Shown here piece after piece: positions 55,099 to 64,000 of a DNA stretch of 64,000 bases. The notes below the pieces were generated by a model. It made no database searches. It was not told where the DNA came from and saw only the letters and a program-made list of their open reading frames with translations. Made by a program: the position numbers and the translations under genes. Origin of the DNA: Pseudomonas sp. MYb60 (GTDB lineage Bacteria > Pseudomonadota > Gammaproteobacteria > Pseudomonadales > Pseudomonadaceae). The stretch covers positions 248,001-312,000 of the forward strand of contig NZ_PCOZ01000004.1 of NCBI RefSeq assembly GCF_002979555.1, in the 5' to 3' direction. How positions within the stretch are numbered: the first letter of the stretch is position 1; each line of letters begins with the position of its first letter.

Positions 55099-56244
55099 TT
55101 ACTGACTCGAAGTCGCGCCCAGGGCCGAAACCATGCTGGACAACACCGCCGACTCCCCGTTGATCCGCACCTTCAACCCATCGATCTCGCGACGTTCCGG
55201 ATAATGCTTGCGCAGCAGGTCAAACGCCTTGCGCTGTTCTTCCACGGTGCCGACCAGACTGCGGCGAAAATCTGCGTCGTCCCGGCGCGGGTCGTACACG
55301 CTGCGGCACAACGTCGCCAGCGCCCAGGCCGGGTCGGTGCTGGCATTGAGGTGCACTTCGGCCAGCCAGGGTGCGGGAAGCAGGTCGCTCAGTTGGAGCG
55401 TGGCGTCCAGGCCCAGGTGCGCGCACAGCGCCTGGTAGATCTGCGCCGTCCCGCGCTGCTTGCCATCCAGGCTGTAACCGGCGATGTGGGGCGTGGCCAG
55501 CACGCATAGATCGGCCAGGTCGACGTCCACTTCAGGCTCGCCTTCCCACACATCGAGCACGGCTTGCAGGTCGTCGCGCGCCAGCAGTACGTCGCGCAGG
55601 GCGGCGTTGTCGACGACCGCACCGCGACTGGCGTTGATCAACCACGCACCCGGCTTGAGCTGGCTGAGGCGCTCACGGTCGAACAGGTGCCACGTGGCGC
55701 CATTGCCGGACTTGATCAACGGCGTGTGCAGGCTGATCACATCGCACTGTTCGATGATCTGCGCGAGGCTGACGTAATCGCCGTCCTCGGCGATCTGGCG
55801 TGGCGGGTCGCACACCAGCACGTTCCAGCCCAGGCCCTTGAGCACCTTGACCAGGCGCCCACCGACTTCACCGGCGCCCACCACGCCGTAGGTACGCTGG
55901 TTGAGGTCCGCGCCTTCGATTTCTGCCAGGGTCTGCAGGCTGCCCAGCACGTAGTCCACTACGCCCCGCGCATTGCAGCCGGGGGCGCTGGACCACTGGA
56001 TACCGGCCTGCTTGAAGTAATCCAGGTCCAGGTGGTCGGTGCCGATGGTGCAGGTCCCGACAAAGCGCACGTTGCTGCCTTCCAGCAGTGCACGGTTGAC
56101 GTTGGTGACTGAACGCACCAGCAATACATCGGCCTGCTCGACAGTGGCGCGGTCGATGGAACGACCGGGAACCCGGCGAATCTCGCCGAATCCGGCAAAG
56201 AAGGCATCGAGCAGCGGAATATTTTCGTCGGCAACAATCAACAT
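55099..56244 (-). CDS. pdxB: Erythronate-4-phosphate dehydrogenase PdxB
   Basis: Second step of the DXP-dependent pyridoxal phosphate pathway. [28 protein letters not shown] is the characteristic start; [22 protein letters not shown] binds NAD, and [17 protein letters not shown] and [25 protein letters not shown] carry the D-2-hydroxyacid dehydrogenase Arg-Glu-His residues and the PdxB-specific C-terminal dimerisation region. GGAGCC precedes the ATG. 381 codons. Confidence 0.96.
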   Translation of the reverse strand: MLIVADENIPLLDAFFAGFGEIRRVPGRSIDRATVEQADVLLVRSVTNVNRALLEGSNVRFVGTCTIGTDHLDLDYFKQAGIQWSSAPGCNARGVVDYVLGSLQTLAEIEGADLNQRTYGVVGAGEVGGRLVKVLKGLGWNVLVCDPPRQIAEDGDYVSLAQIIEQCDVISLHTPLIKSGNGATWHLFDRERLSQLKPGAWLINASRGAVVDNAALRDVLLARDDLQAVLDVWEGEPEVDVDLADLCVLATPHIAGYSLDGKQRGTAQIYQALCAHLGLDATLQLSDLLPAPWLAEVHLNASTDPAWALATLCRSVYDPRRDDADFRRSLVGTVEEQRKAFDLLRKHYPERREIDGLKVRINGESAVLSSMVSALGATSSQ

Positions 56245-56384
56245 GGCAGGCTCCTTTGGCGGATCCGCAGTGTACAGGGATCACGGCCTGCGCTTACAAA
56301 TCGCTAACACAGGTTTTTTCCTGACCGATGCGTCAAGGCGTAGAATCCGTCGTCCTTGCGCTTCCCTCTATTGGACACCTGTAC

Positions 56385-57779
56385 GTGAACACTGCCACTG
56401 CCGCCCTCACCCGCCCCGCCCGTGTCAGCCGGGAGGTGCGTGACCTGCTGACGCTCGCCTTGCCGATCATGATCGGCCAACTGGCCACCACGGCCATGAG
56501 CTTTGTCGACGCGGTCATGGCCGGGCGCGTCAGCCCGCAAGACCTGGCGGCGGTGGGCCTGGGCAATTCGATCTGGATCCCGGTGTACCTGCTGATGTCC
56601 GGCACCCTGTTGGCCACCACGCCGAAAGTCGCCCAACGCTTCGGCGCCGGGCACTACAGCGAGATCGGACCGTTGGTGCGCCAATCCCTGTGGCTGGCGG
56701 TGGTGGTCGGGATCATGGGTGCGTTGCTGCTGTTGTGCGCCGAGCCGATCCTGCATGCCATGAAGGTCGAAGCCGACCTGATCGCGCCGTCCATGGGCTA
56801 CCTGCACGGCATCGCGGCCGGCATGCCGGCGATTGCGCTGTACTACGTGCTGCGCTGTTTCAGCGACGGCCTGGGCCGTACACGGCCGAGCATGGTCATG
56901 GGCCTGTTCGGCCTGGCGCTGAACATTCCGCTGAACTACATCTTCATTTACGGCCACCTCGGCCTGCCGGCCATGGGCGGCGTCGGCTGCGGCTGGGCCA
57001 CGGCCCTCTCGATGTGGGCGATGGCGATTGGCCTGGCGGTGTGGACACGCTTCGGCCCGGCGTACCAGAGCAGCGAGCTGTTCAAGCGCTTCGACTGGCC
57101 GCAATGGGCGGTGATCAAGCGCGTACTGGGGATTGGCCTGCCGATTGGCATCGCGATCTTCGCCGAATCGAGCATATTTGCCGTGATTGCGCTGTTATTG
57201 GGCAGCCTCGGGGCTACCGTAGTGTCCGGCCATCAGATCGCCCTGAACGTCAGCTCGCTGGTGTTCATGATCCCCTATTCCCTGAGCATGGCCGTGACCG
57301 TGCGCGTCGGCCAGGCGCTGGGGCGTGGCGAAGCGCGTGAGGCACGCTTCGCTGCCGGGGTCGGCATGGGCACCGCATTGGCCTACGCTTGCCTGTCCTG
57401 CAGCCTGATGCTGCTGTTTCGCGAGCAGATTGCGAGCATTTATACCCCGGACCCGATCGTGATCCACCTGGCCTCGACGCTGATCGTGTTTTCAGCGCTG
57501 TTCCAGTTTTCCGATTCGATCCAGGTCACCGCCGCCGGCGCATTGCGTGGCTATCAGGACACGCGGGTGACCATGGTGCTGACCTTATTCGCCTATTGGG
57601 GCGTAGGCCTGCCGGTGGGCTACGCCCTGGGCCTGACCGATTGGCTGGGCGCGCCGAGCGGCCCCAGCGGCTTGTGGCAAGGGCTGATCGTGGGCCTGAG
57701 CTGCGCGGCGGGGATGCTGCTGGTGCGCCTGGCGCGCAGTGCACGCCGCCGCATTCGGGCGGACAAAGCCCACCTGTAG
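56385..57779 (+). CDS. MATE-family multidrug efflux pump (PmpM/NorM-like)
   Basis: Twelve membrane helices, beginning REVRDLLTLALPIMIGQLATTAMSFVDAVMAGRVSPQDLAAVGLGNSIW, the NorM-type MATE signature. GYLHGIAAGMPAIALYYVLRCFSDGLGRTRPSM and AAGALRGYQDTRVTM are the family's internal repeats. PmpM-like pumps export fluoroquinolones and biocides, driven by H+ or Na+. GTG 56385 (NTATAALTR) is taken as the start; the frame extends to 56328 without a clear ribosome site. Its stop codon is inside the REP pair that follows. Confidence 0.9.
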   Translation: MNTATAALTRPARVSREVRDLLTLALPIMIGQLATTAMSFVDAVMAGRVSPQDLAAVGLGNSIWIPVYLLMSGTLLATTPKVAQRFGAGHYSEIGPLVRQSLWLAVVVGIMGALLLLCAEPILHAMKVEADLIAPSMGYLHGIAAGMPAIALYYVLRCFSDGLGRTRPSMVMGLFGLALNIPLNYIFIYGHLGLPAMGGVGCGWATALSMWAMAIGLAVWTRFGPAYQSSELFKRFDWPQWAVIKRVLGIGLPIGIAIFAESSIFAVIALLLGSLGATVVSGHQIALNVSSLVFMIPYSLSMAVTVRVGQALGRGEAREARFAAGVGMGTALAYACLSCSLMLLFREQIASIYTPDPIVIHLASTLIVFSALFQFSDSIQVTAAGALRGYQDTRVTMVLTLFAYWGVGLPVGYALGLTDWLGAPSGPSGLWQGLIVGLSCAAGMLLVRLARSARRRIRADKAHL

Positions 57780-57873
57780 GAGCGAGCTTGCTCGCGAAAA
57801 ACCCGAGAGCGCCGCGTTAACCCAGGCGCGCTGCACTATCGTTGAGGATTTTCGCGAGCAAGCTCGCTCCTAC
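57776..57873. repeat. REPIN: two REPs in inverted orientation
   Basis: GTAGGAGCGAGCTTGCTCGC at the left and its exact complement at the right enclose about 50 bases, giving a 98-bp foldback. It overlaps the stop codon of the MATE gene and so forms the 3' end of its transcript. Confidence 0.93.
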
Positions 57874-57887
57874 AGTACATCGAGTGA

Positions 57888-58139
57888 TCAGTCGGCTTTT
57901 TTGCGGATCCAGTACAGGTACGTACCGGCCTGTTCCTGCTGGTCCACCAGTTCGTGGTCGAGGAACACGCAGAACTTGGGGATATCGCGGCGGGTGGAAG
58001 GGTCGGTGGCGATCACCTTCAGCAAACCGCCCGGCGGCAGGTCACGGATATGCTGGTGCAGCATCATTACGGGTTCAGGGCAGTTGAGGCCGGTGGCGTC
58101 CAACGTGCCGTCGACGACGGTCTGGGAAATATTGCTCAT
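57888..58139 (-). CDS. tusA: TusA-family sulfurtransferase, 83 aa
   Basis: [56 protein letters not shown] holds the family CPxP motif with the sulphur-carrying Cys. TusA relays sulphur for tRNA 2-thiouridine and related pathways. In other Pseudomonas it lies next to rlmM and acnA; here the two terpene genes come between. It starts 57 bases after the class I terpene synthase gene on the same strand, so read-through is possible. Confidence 0.93.
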   Translation of the reverse strand: MSNISQTVVDGTLDATGLNCPEPVMMLHQHIRDLPPGGLLKVIATDPSTRRDIPKFCVFLDHELVDQQEQAGTYLYWIRKKAD

Positions 58140-58196
58140 TGTTTACTCCTGAAACTAGCGTGCATTGTTGCCCAATTTCAACGCGCTCACCAGCAT

Positions 58197-59267
58197 TCAG
58201 GTGGTTTTGCCGGCAGTATCGTAGTGCCACCACCAGGCAATGGATGGAATGGGCAGCGGCTCGGTGTTGGTATCCAGGGGCTCTGATGCCGGCTCGCCTC
58301 CCTGCATGCAAATAGCGCCGTCCACACCATTGATGTAGCGAAACCTTGGCGTGATGCGGTGCCATTGCAGCACGCCGCTGATGTAGGCATTCAAGCCCAA
58401 CAGATACTCACGCATCGCCGGCGATACCTGCCCGAGCATCGCTTCGTGCAGCCGCAGGTACAGACCTTGAACGCGCTCGCGCATCCGCACGCCGATCAGC
58501 AGCCCCTCTTGCGCCGGACAGTTGTACTGCCGGCAAATCACTTCAATCAGGTTATGGCCCTTCTTGTTCTGGCGGCGCAAAAGCTCTTTAGGCTGCGAAA
58601 AAATGTCGTTATCCCACACAGCTAAAGTGCCAGCCATTTCAGTCAGGGCGACTATCCGTCGATCAGCCAGCTCGCGTTCGGCAAGGTCGAGCTTTGGCAC
58701 GGCGTAACAAAAGAATGGAAATGTCACGCCACCACCCCCCATCAAGCGCTGAATCGCATAGTCGTTAAGTGACGGTTGTGTTGACACGGCCTTCCACATT
58801 TCCGCCATAAAATAAGTACGCATCAACATGCTCAAGCGTGCAGCTTCTTTTTCCAGGCCGTGCTCCTCCAGGCGTAACCGAATATCCCTGAGTGCCATGC
58901 CGTAGCGATCAGTGAGGTCCACTGCAACCTCCGTAGACTCCAGGATACGCTGGATACGACTACTGGCCTCGATCAGCAGTCGCGCGTCTTCGCTGGCGGG
59001 CCCCTCGTCACAGAGTTCATCGTCATAGCCGAACGTCCACATCATGTAGTTCGTTGCAATCTGCAATAGCGCCTGCGGCCCTTGGGGATAGATCATCCCG
59101 CACAGCCGACCGATCCCCATGGCACCGAGACGCGCCCGCTGTACCGGGTCGACAAACAGCCCCCACTGGTCGAGCCAGTCGAGGCAGGGTTGCTCAATCG
59201 CATCAGTGGCAGGATGTTGCAGCACCGGCAGCGGGCAGTAGATAGCGGGGATTGAGATCGGCTGCAT
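58197..59267 (-). CDS. Class I terpene synthase (cyclase), 356 aa
   Basis: Ionises a prenyl diphosphate and cyclises it. The N-terminus (PAIYCPLPVLQHPATDAIEQ...WLDQWGLF) matches bacterial terpene synthases. The Asp-rich Mg-binding motif is DDELCDE (82-88), and the second metal site NDIFSQPKE (220-228) fits N-D-x2-S-x3-E exactly. An Arg-Tyr pair (310-311) follows, as usual near the C-terminus. So the enzyme should be active; product and chain length cannot be read from sequence. It is divergent from a class II-like cyclase, suggesting a two-step pathway. AAGG before the ATG. One 60-base sample (58561-58620) has 28 G+C, lower than the core. Confidence 0.92.
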   Translation of the reverse strand: MQPISIPAIYCPLPVLQHPATDAIEQPCLDWLDQWGLFVDPVQRARLGAMGIGRLCGMIYPQGPQALLQIATNYMMWTFGYDDELCDEGPASEDARLLIEASSRIQRILESTEVAVDLTDRYGMALRDIRLRLEEHGLEKEAARLSMLMRTYFMAEMWKAVSTQPSLNDYAIQRLMGGGGVTFPFFCYAVPKLDLAERELADRRIVALTEMAGTLAVWDNDIFSQPKELLRRQNKKGHNLIEVICRQYNCPAQEGLLIGVRMRERVQGLYLRLHEAMLGQVSPAMREYLLGLNAYISGVLQWHRITPRFRYINGVDGAICMQGGEPASEPLDTNTEPLPIPSIAWWWHYDTAGKTT

Positions 59268-59464
59268 GGCGGAACCTTGGATTTGGCAACAATAGCTCTA
59301 GAAAGCACGAAGCCAACCGTTTACAAAAGGCCCGTTCGCCATAAAGCCGCTGCCAGGTATCGCGAACTTGTCTTTCGCGTGCGGGAAGGCGGCTTGAAAT
59401 TTCGCCCGCGTGTATCACTATGAAAAAGCGCAGGTGTCCGTCCAGAGCGCAGTCAAGGTTGAGC

Positions 59465-61054
59465 ATGCAAACATCACAGATATCATCCCTGATATCTGCC
59501 CTGCGACATGACCTGCATTCCTTCGTAGACGATCAGGGTTCCATTCGTCAGCACTGCAACAGCCGTGGCCTGGAGTCACAGTTGATGCTCGTGTTGCTGC
59601 GCCGCATGCATACGTTGCCCGAGGTGCAACGCAGCCTTGCCAGGTTTCTGAGTCGATACAAACAACGCCAGTCCCTGAATGAACTGGAGCGTCGCCTGGT
59701 CATGCCGCCGGGGGATGACGCAACCTGCGCATCGCCGGTCGAGCATTTCACAGCTGAGCGCAAGCAGTGGATGTTCAGTACCTATTTCGCGTTGATCCAT
59801 GGCATGCCGTATTTGACCAAGGACCAGATCGTCAAGCTTGAGTATCACCATCAGGCTTCCTGGGTATGCCTGACCCTGTGCGCGATCAAAATCATCAATG
59901 CCTATGGGGCGAACGAGCCCCAACTGATAAGCGATCAAGATCGTCACTTTCTGCTTGATCAACTTACCCACGGCAGCGCTATTCCCGTGTGGGAAGGGCA
60001 TCTTTCGGCGCACCTGCTGAGCCTGTTGGCACTCCAGACATTTGCCCCGGCCCACCCGCTATTGATGAGCGGCACCCGTGTCATTCTCGCGTGGCGCAAC
60101 TGCGATGGCGGGTTGCCGTTTATCACCCAGATGACGATTTACCTCACCGCATTCGCCGGGGTTGCGCTGAGCACGTCCGGAAAGCGTTCGCAGAAGATGC
60201 GTGGGATGGCCGATTATCTTGCAGCGGAACAGGCGCCGGATGGTGCGTGGCCTTATTCAGAACACGTGACACAAACGGATATCGACAGCACGTGCCTGGC
60301 GCTCGAATGCCTGCAACGTGTAGACCCCGTGCGCCACGCGCTGTCGATACAGCGCGGGCAGGACTACCTGGCGGGCATGGCCAACCTGGACGGGGGTTTT
60401 CCAACGTACCATCGCAATCACCCCTCTGAAGCCACCATGACCGCCAACGTGATCATTGCTCTGGCACCCATGGGTCGCAAATACGCCGACCTGCTGCGCT
60501 CCGCCCTGGCCTTCCTGGCCGCGGTGCAGCACGCCGATGGCACGTTTGAGCGCAGTTGGAGCCTGAGCGCGACATTCGCCATAGCGCGCGTGATCAGCGC
60601 CGTGCATCACGCCGCACGCTTCGCCAGCCCGGACCTTGCCGAGAACGTGCGAAGCAAATCCATGGCCTATCTGCTGCGGGCGCAGAACCCGGACGGCGGC
60701 TGGGGCCAGGTCAGCGGGCAACGCAGTGATGTAATCAGCACCGCTCATGCACTCAGCGCCCTCAGCTACCTGGACAACACCCAGGCGCTACGTCGCGCAG
60801 TGAGATACCTACAACGGCGCAGTGGCAAACACGCGCGTTTCCAGGCCCTTCCGGACCAGGCAGCACCGCGCCCGATTCCCTATCAATTTCCGGTGCTGGC
60901 CCAGATCTTTGCATTGAACGCCTTGGGGGACGCGGCGAAAGCCGTTATTTGCGCTTCTTCGCATCCACCAGCCGGCGCAAATGGCAGGTCACTTCCTCAC
61001 GGTCGTGATACAGCTGCTTGCAGCCAATCTCCACGCGAATGCCGCGTGCCTTGA
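59465..61054 (+). CDS. Squalene-cyclase-repeat protein, class II terpene-cyclase-like (529 aa)
   Basis: All-helical alpha/alpha-barrel protein with prenyltransferase/squalene-oxidase repeats: QAPDGAW (256-262), QHADGTF (355-361) and QNPDGGW (407-413). Between them TDIDSTCLALECL (271-283) occupies the place of the class II acid motif DxDD, here D272-I-D274-S275. The size is that of bacterial class II diterpene cyclases, which act by protonating a prenyl diphosphate whose product is finished by a class I partner, here the divergent gene. ATG 59465 has AAGG upstream; an ATG at 59420 has none. Residues from about 494 are encoded antisense to the end of rlmM, so the native C-terminus may be lost. 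Confidence 0.8.
   Translation: MQTSQISSLISALRHDLHSFVDDQGSIRQHCNSRGLESQLMLVLLRRMHTLPEVQRSLARFLSRYKQRQSLNELERRLVMPPGDDATCASPVEHFTAERKQWMFSTYFALIHGMPYLTKDQIVKLEYHHQASWVCLTLCAIKIINAYGANEPQLISDQDRHFLLDQLTHGSAIPVWEGHLSAHLLSLLALQTFAPAHPLLMSGTRVILAWRNCDGGLPFITQMTIYLTAFAGVALSTSGKRSQKMRGMADYLAAEQAPDGAWPYSEHVTQTDIDSTCLALECLQRVDPVRHALSIQRGQDYLAGMANLDGGFPTYHRNHPSEATMTANVIIALAPMGRKYADLLRSALAFLAAVQHADGTFERSWSLSATFAIARVISAVHHAARFASPDLAENVRSKSMAYLLRAQNPDGGWGQVSGQRSDVISTAHALSALSYLDNTQALRRAVRYLQRRSGKHARFQALPDQAAPRPIPYQFPVLAQIFALNALGDAAKAVICASSHPPAGANGRSLPHGRDTAACSQSPRECRVP
59477..59498. promoter_or_regulatory. Perfect inverted repeat at the start of the class II-like gene
   Basis: CAGATATC and GATATCTG (8-bp arms, 6-bp spacer) cover codons 5-12 of the gene. 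It could be an operator or an mRNA hairpin close to the start codon; either could control expression. Confidence 0.4.
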
Positions 61055-62015
61055 AGCCGTCTTCGATGCGCTCCAGCAGGCGTTTCACCTCGGCATACCG
61101 TTGCTTCATCGGCAACTTCAGGTTCACCACTGCCTCGCGGCAATGTCCTTCGCCGATCCAGGTTTCCAGCAGAGCCGCGTTACGCGCCGGTTTCTCGACG
61201 ATATCGCAGACCATCCAGTCCACCGGCTGCTTGGGCACGAAGGTAAAGCCGTCGGCCATCAGGTGTTGCACCAGGCCAGTGTCCATCAGGCTTTCGGCCA
61301 TCGGGCCGTTGTCGATGGCGGTCACCAGCATGCCGCGGTTGACCAGTTGCCAGGTCCAACCGCCCGGCGCGGCACCGAGGTCAACGCCGGTCATGTCGCC
61401 GTGCAGGCGCTCGTCCCACTGGTCGCGGGGGATAAAGTGGTGCCAGGCCTCCTCAAGCTTCAAGGTCGAGCGGCTTGGCGCCTCACGCGGGAACTTGAGA
61501 CGCGGGATGCCCATCGGCCACATCGCCGAGTTGTTCGACTCGGCCAGGCCCATGAACACTTCGCGACCGCTCTTGAAGGTCAGCAGCAGGCGCGGCTTGC
61601 TCGGGTCGTCCACCAGCTTGCCGGCGTTGAGCAACGCTTTGCGCAGGTGCACTTCGAACTTCTTGCAGAAATTCGACAGTTCCTTGCCGTCATTGGTATC
61701 GACCATCTCCAGCCACAGGCTGCCGCACACCGGGAAGCCTTGCAGGTGGGCGAGGATCACGCTGATGCGGTCGGTTTCCGGCAGGTCGATGAACACCCCG
61801 CGCGCCCACTGCCGGGGGAAGATCAGCTCGGCAAAACGCTGGCCGTGCATCAGGCGCTGGGCGCCGTCTTCTTCGGTGCAGACAAATTCGGCGCAGGCGC
61901 TGCCCGTCTTGGCCTTGGCGTAGCCGGAAACGTTCAGGCGCGCGGCATGTTCCGCGATCTCGGAACAGACTTCGCCTTCAAAACCCGGGCGGCAGTGCAT
62001 AAAAAGGGTGTTCAT
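60945..62015 (-). CDS. rlmM: 23S rRNA 2'-O-ribose C2498 methyltransferase RlmM
   Basis: MNTLFMHCRPGFEGEVCSEIAEHAARLNVSGYAK opens a THUMP-containing N-terminal domain; GVDLGAAPGGWTWQLVNRG binds SAM and VDWMVCDIVEKPARNA carries the catalytic Asp, with Lys in VVNLKLPMKQRYAEV and Glu in RVEIGCKQLYHDREEVTCHLRR. 356 residues, intact to its KKRK tail. Its last 110 bases lie antisense to the 3' end of the terpene-cyclase-like gene. AGGAG before the ATG at 62015. Confidence 0.96.
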   Translation of the reverse strand: MNTLFMHCRPGFEGEVCSEIAEHAARLNVSGYAKAKTGSACAEFVCTEEDGAQRLMHGQRFAELIFPRQWARGVFIDLPETDRISVILAHLQGFPVCGSLWLEMVDTNDGKELSNFCKKFEVHLRKALLNAGKLVDDPSKPRLLLTFKSGREVFMGLAESNNSAMWPMGIPRLKFPREAPSRSTLKLEEAWHHFIPRDQWDERLHGDMTGVDLGAAPGGWTWQLVNRGMLVTAIDNGPMAESLMDTGLVQHLMADGFTFVPKQPVDWMVCDIVEKPARNAALLETWIGEGHCREAVVNLKLPMKQRYAEVKRLLERIEDGFKARGIRVEIGCKQLYHDREEVTCHLRRLVDAKKRK

Positions 62016-62098
62016 CAACTCTCCTGGTGACTCAACCGACCTTGCGCTATCGCAATGTCTGTCATGAAAACGCGCGCATGATAGCCGAGTTCGGAACC

Positions 62099-62204
62099 TT
62101 GGACTTAACCATAGAGTCCAGTTATTAGCCTGCTAATGAAAACAGCGCTAGCTTTAAAGCTCTGTTCGCCCCGTCAGGTCCGTAGCCGTGCGGACCATAA
62201 GGAG
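62099..62204 (+). promoter_or_regulatory. acnA promoter/leader with two hairpins
   Basis: TGGACT-N9-AGTCCA (62100-62120) overlaps a possible promoter (TTGGAC, 17 bp, TTATTA). GGTCCG-N8-CGGACC (62177-62196) then sits 2 bases before the AAGGAG ribosome site (62199-62204). The first could be an operator, the second a structure affecting translation. Confidence 0.5.
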
Positions 62205-62211
62205 TCGTGTC

Positions 62212-64000
<1,789 letters not shown>

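Noticed and set aside
58197..59267. 2-methylenebornane or sodorifen-type synthase
   Set aside because: Those clusters carry a prenyl-diphosphate methyltransferase next to the cyclase; none is present here.

Overview
The window is a stretch of Pseudomonas chromosome, most likely from the P. fluorescens group. This rests on gene content and order (dusA-tal-rssC-rssB; queF-cupredoxin-copRS; lolCDE; sthA; gap-mfd; nagZ-psrA-lexA-sulA; topA; fadAB; slt; pdxB; tusA/rlmM/acnA), on a high G+C content, and on dispersed Pseudomonas-type REP hairpins. There are no rRNA or tRNA genes and no CRISPR array. Two parts are accessory: an integrated phage-like element on the left (1 to about 10717) and a two-gene terpenoid locus (58197-61054).

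Phage-like element: its right end abuts dusA and carries a tyrosine integrase (9472-10623), as expected for the dusA-targeting integrase family. Inward from the integrase lie a PrtN-like activator, a run of small tightly packed genes (two led by an identical 49-bp leader), a toprim primase-helicase, an Ogr/Delta-type zinc finger, a CII/YmfL-like regulator and a divergent repressor/Cro-like switch. That switch has a clear promoter, a palindrome and three tandem 10-bp operator-like units. Left of the switch, on the minus strand, are cargo-like genes: a zinc-ribbon membrane protein, a 54-residue protein and an AT-rich KAP-family P-loop NTPase that runs off the left edge. KAP NTPases include known phage-exclusion and defence proteins.

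Core, 10.7-37 kb: dusA; transaldolase; the RpoS-control pair rssC/rssB; mlaA; a HAD-fold protein that has lost its nucleophile; queF; a copper-response module (cupredoxin and copRS around a CopR/CusR-type box); lolCDE with a terminator between lolD and lolE; a PilZ protein; a GDPD phosphodiesterase; sthA; a GapB-like dehydrogenase; mfd; csiV; a SWIM-SNF2 ATPase; nagZ.

Core, 37-64 kb: psrA and lexA diverge from a control region holding two abutting perfect PsrA boxes and two LexA boxes; lexA is followed by sulA. Next come topA, fadBA (beta-oxidation, a PsrA-linked function), a universal stress protein, an ABC-F ATPase, slt, an MsbA-like exporter, pdxB, a MATE pump and tusA. Between tusA and rlmM sit a class I terpene synthase (minus) and a divergent squalene-cyclase-repeat protein resembling class II diterpene cyclases (plus). 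The second gene has no stop of its own and reads 36 codons antisense into the end of rlmM. The pair is the best candidate here for an undescribed pathway. acnA, led by two short hairpins, runs off the right edge.
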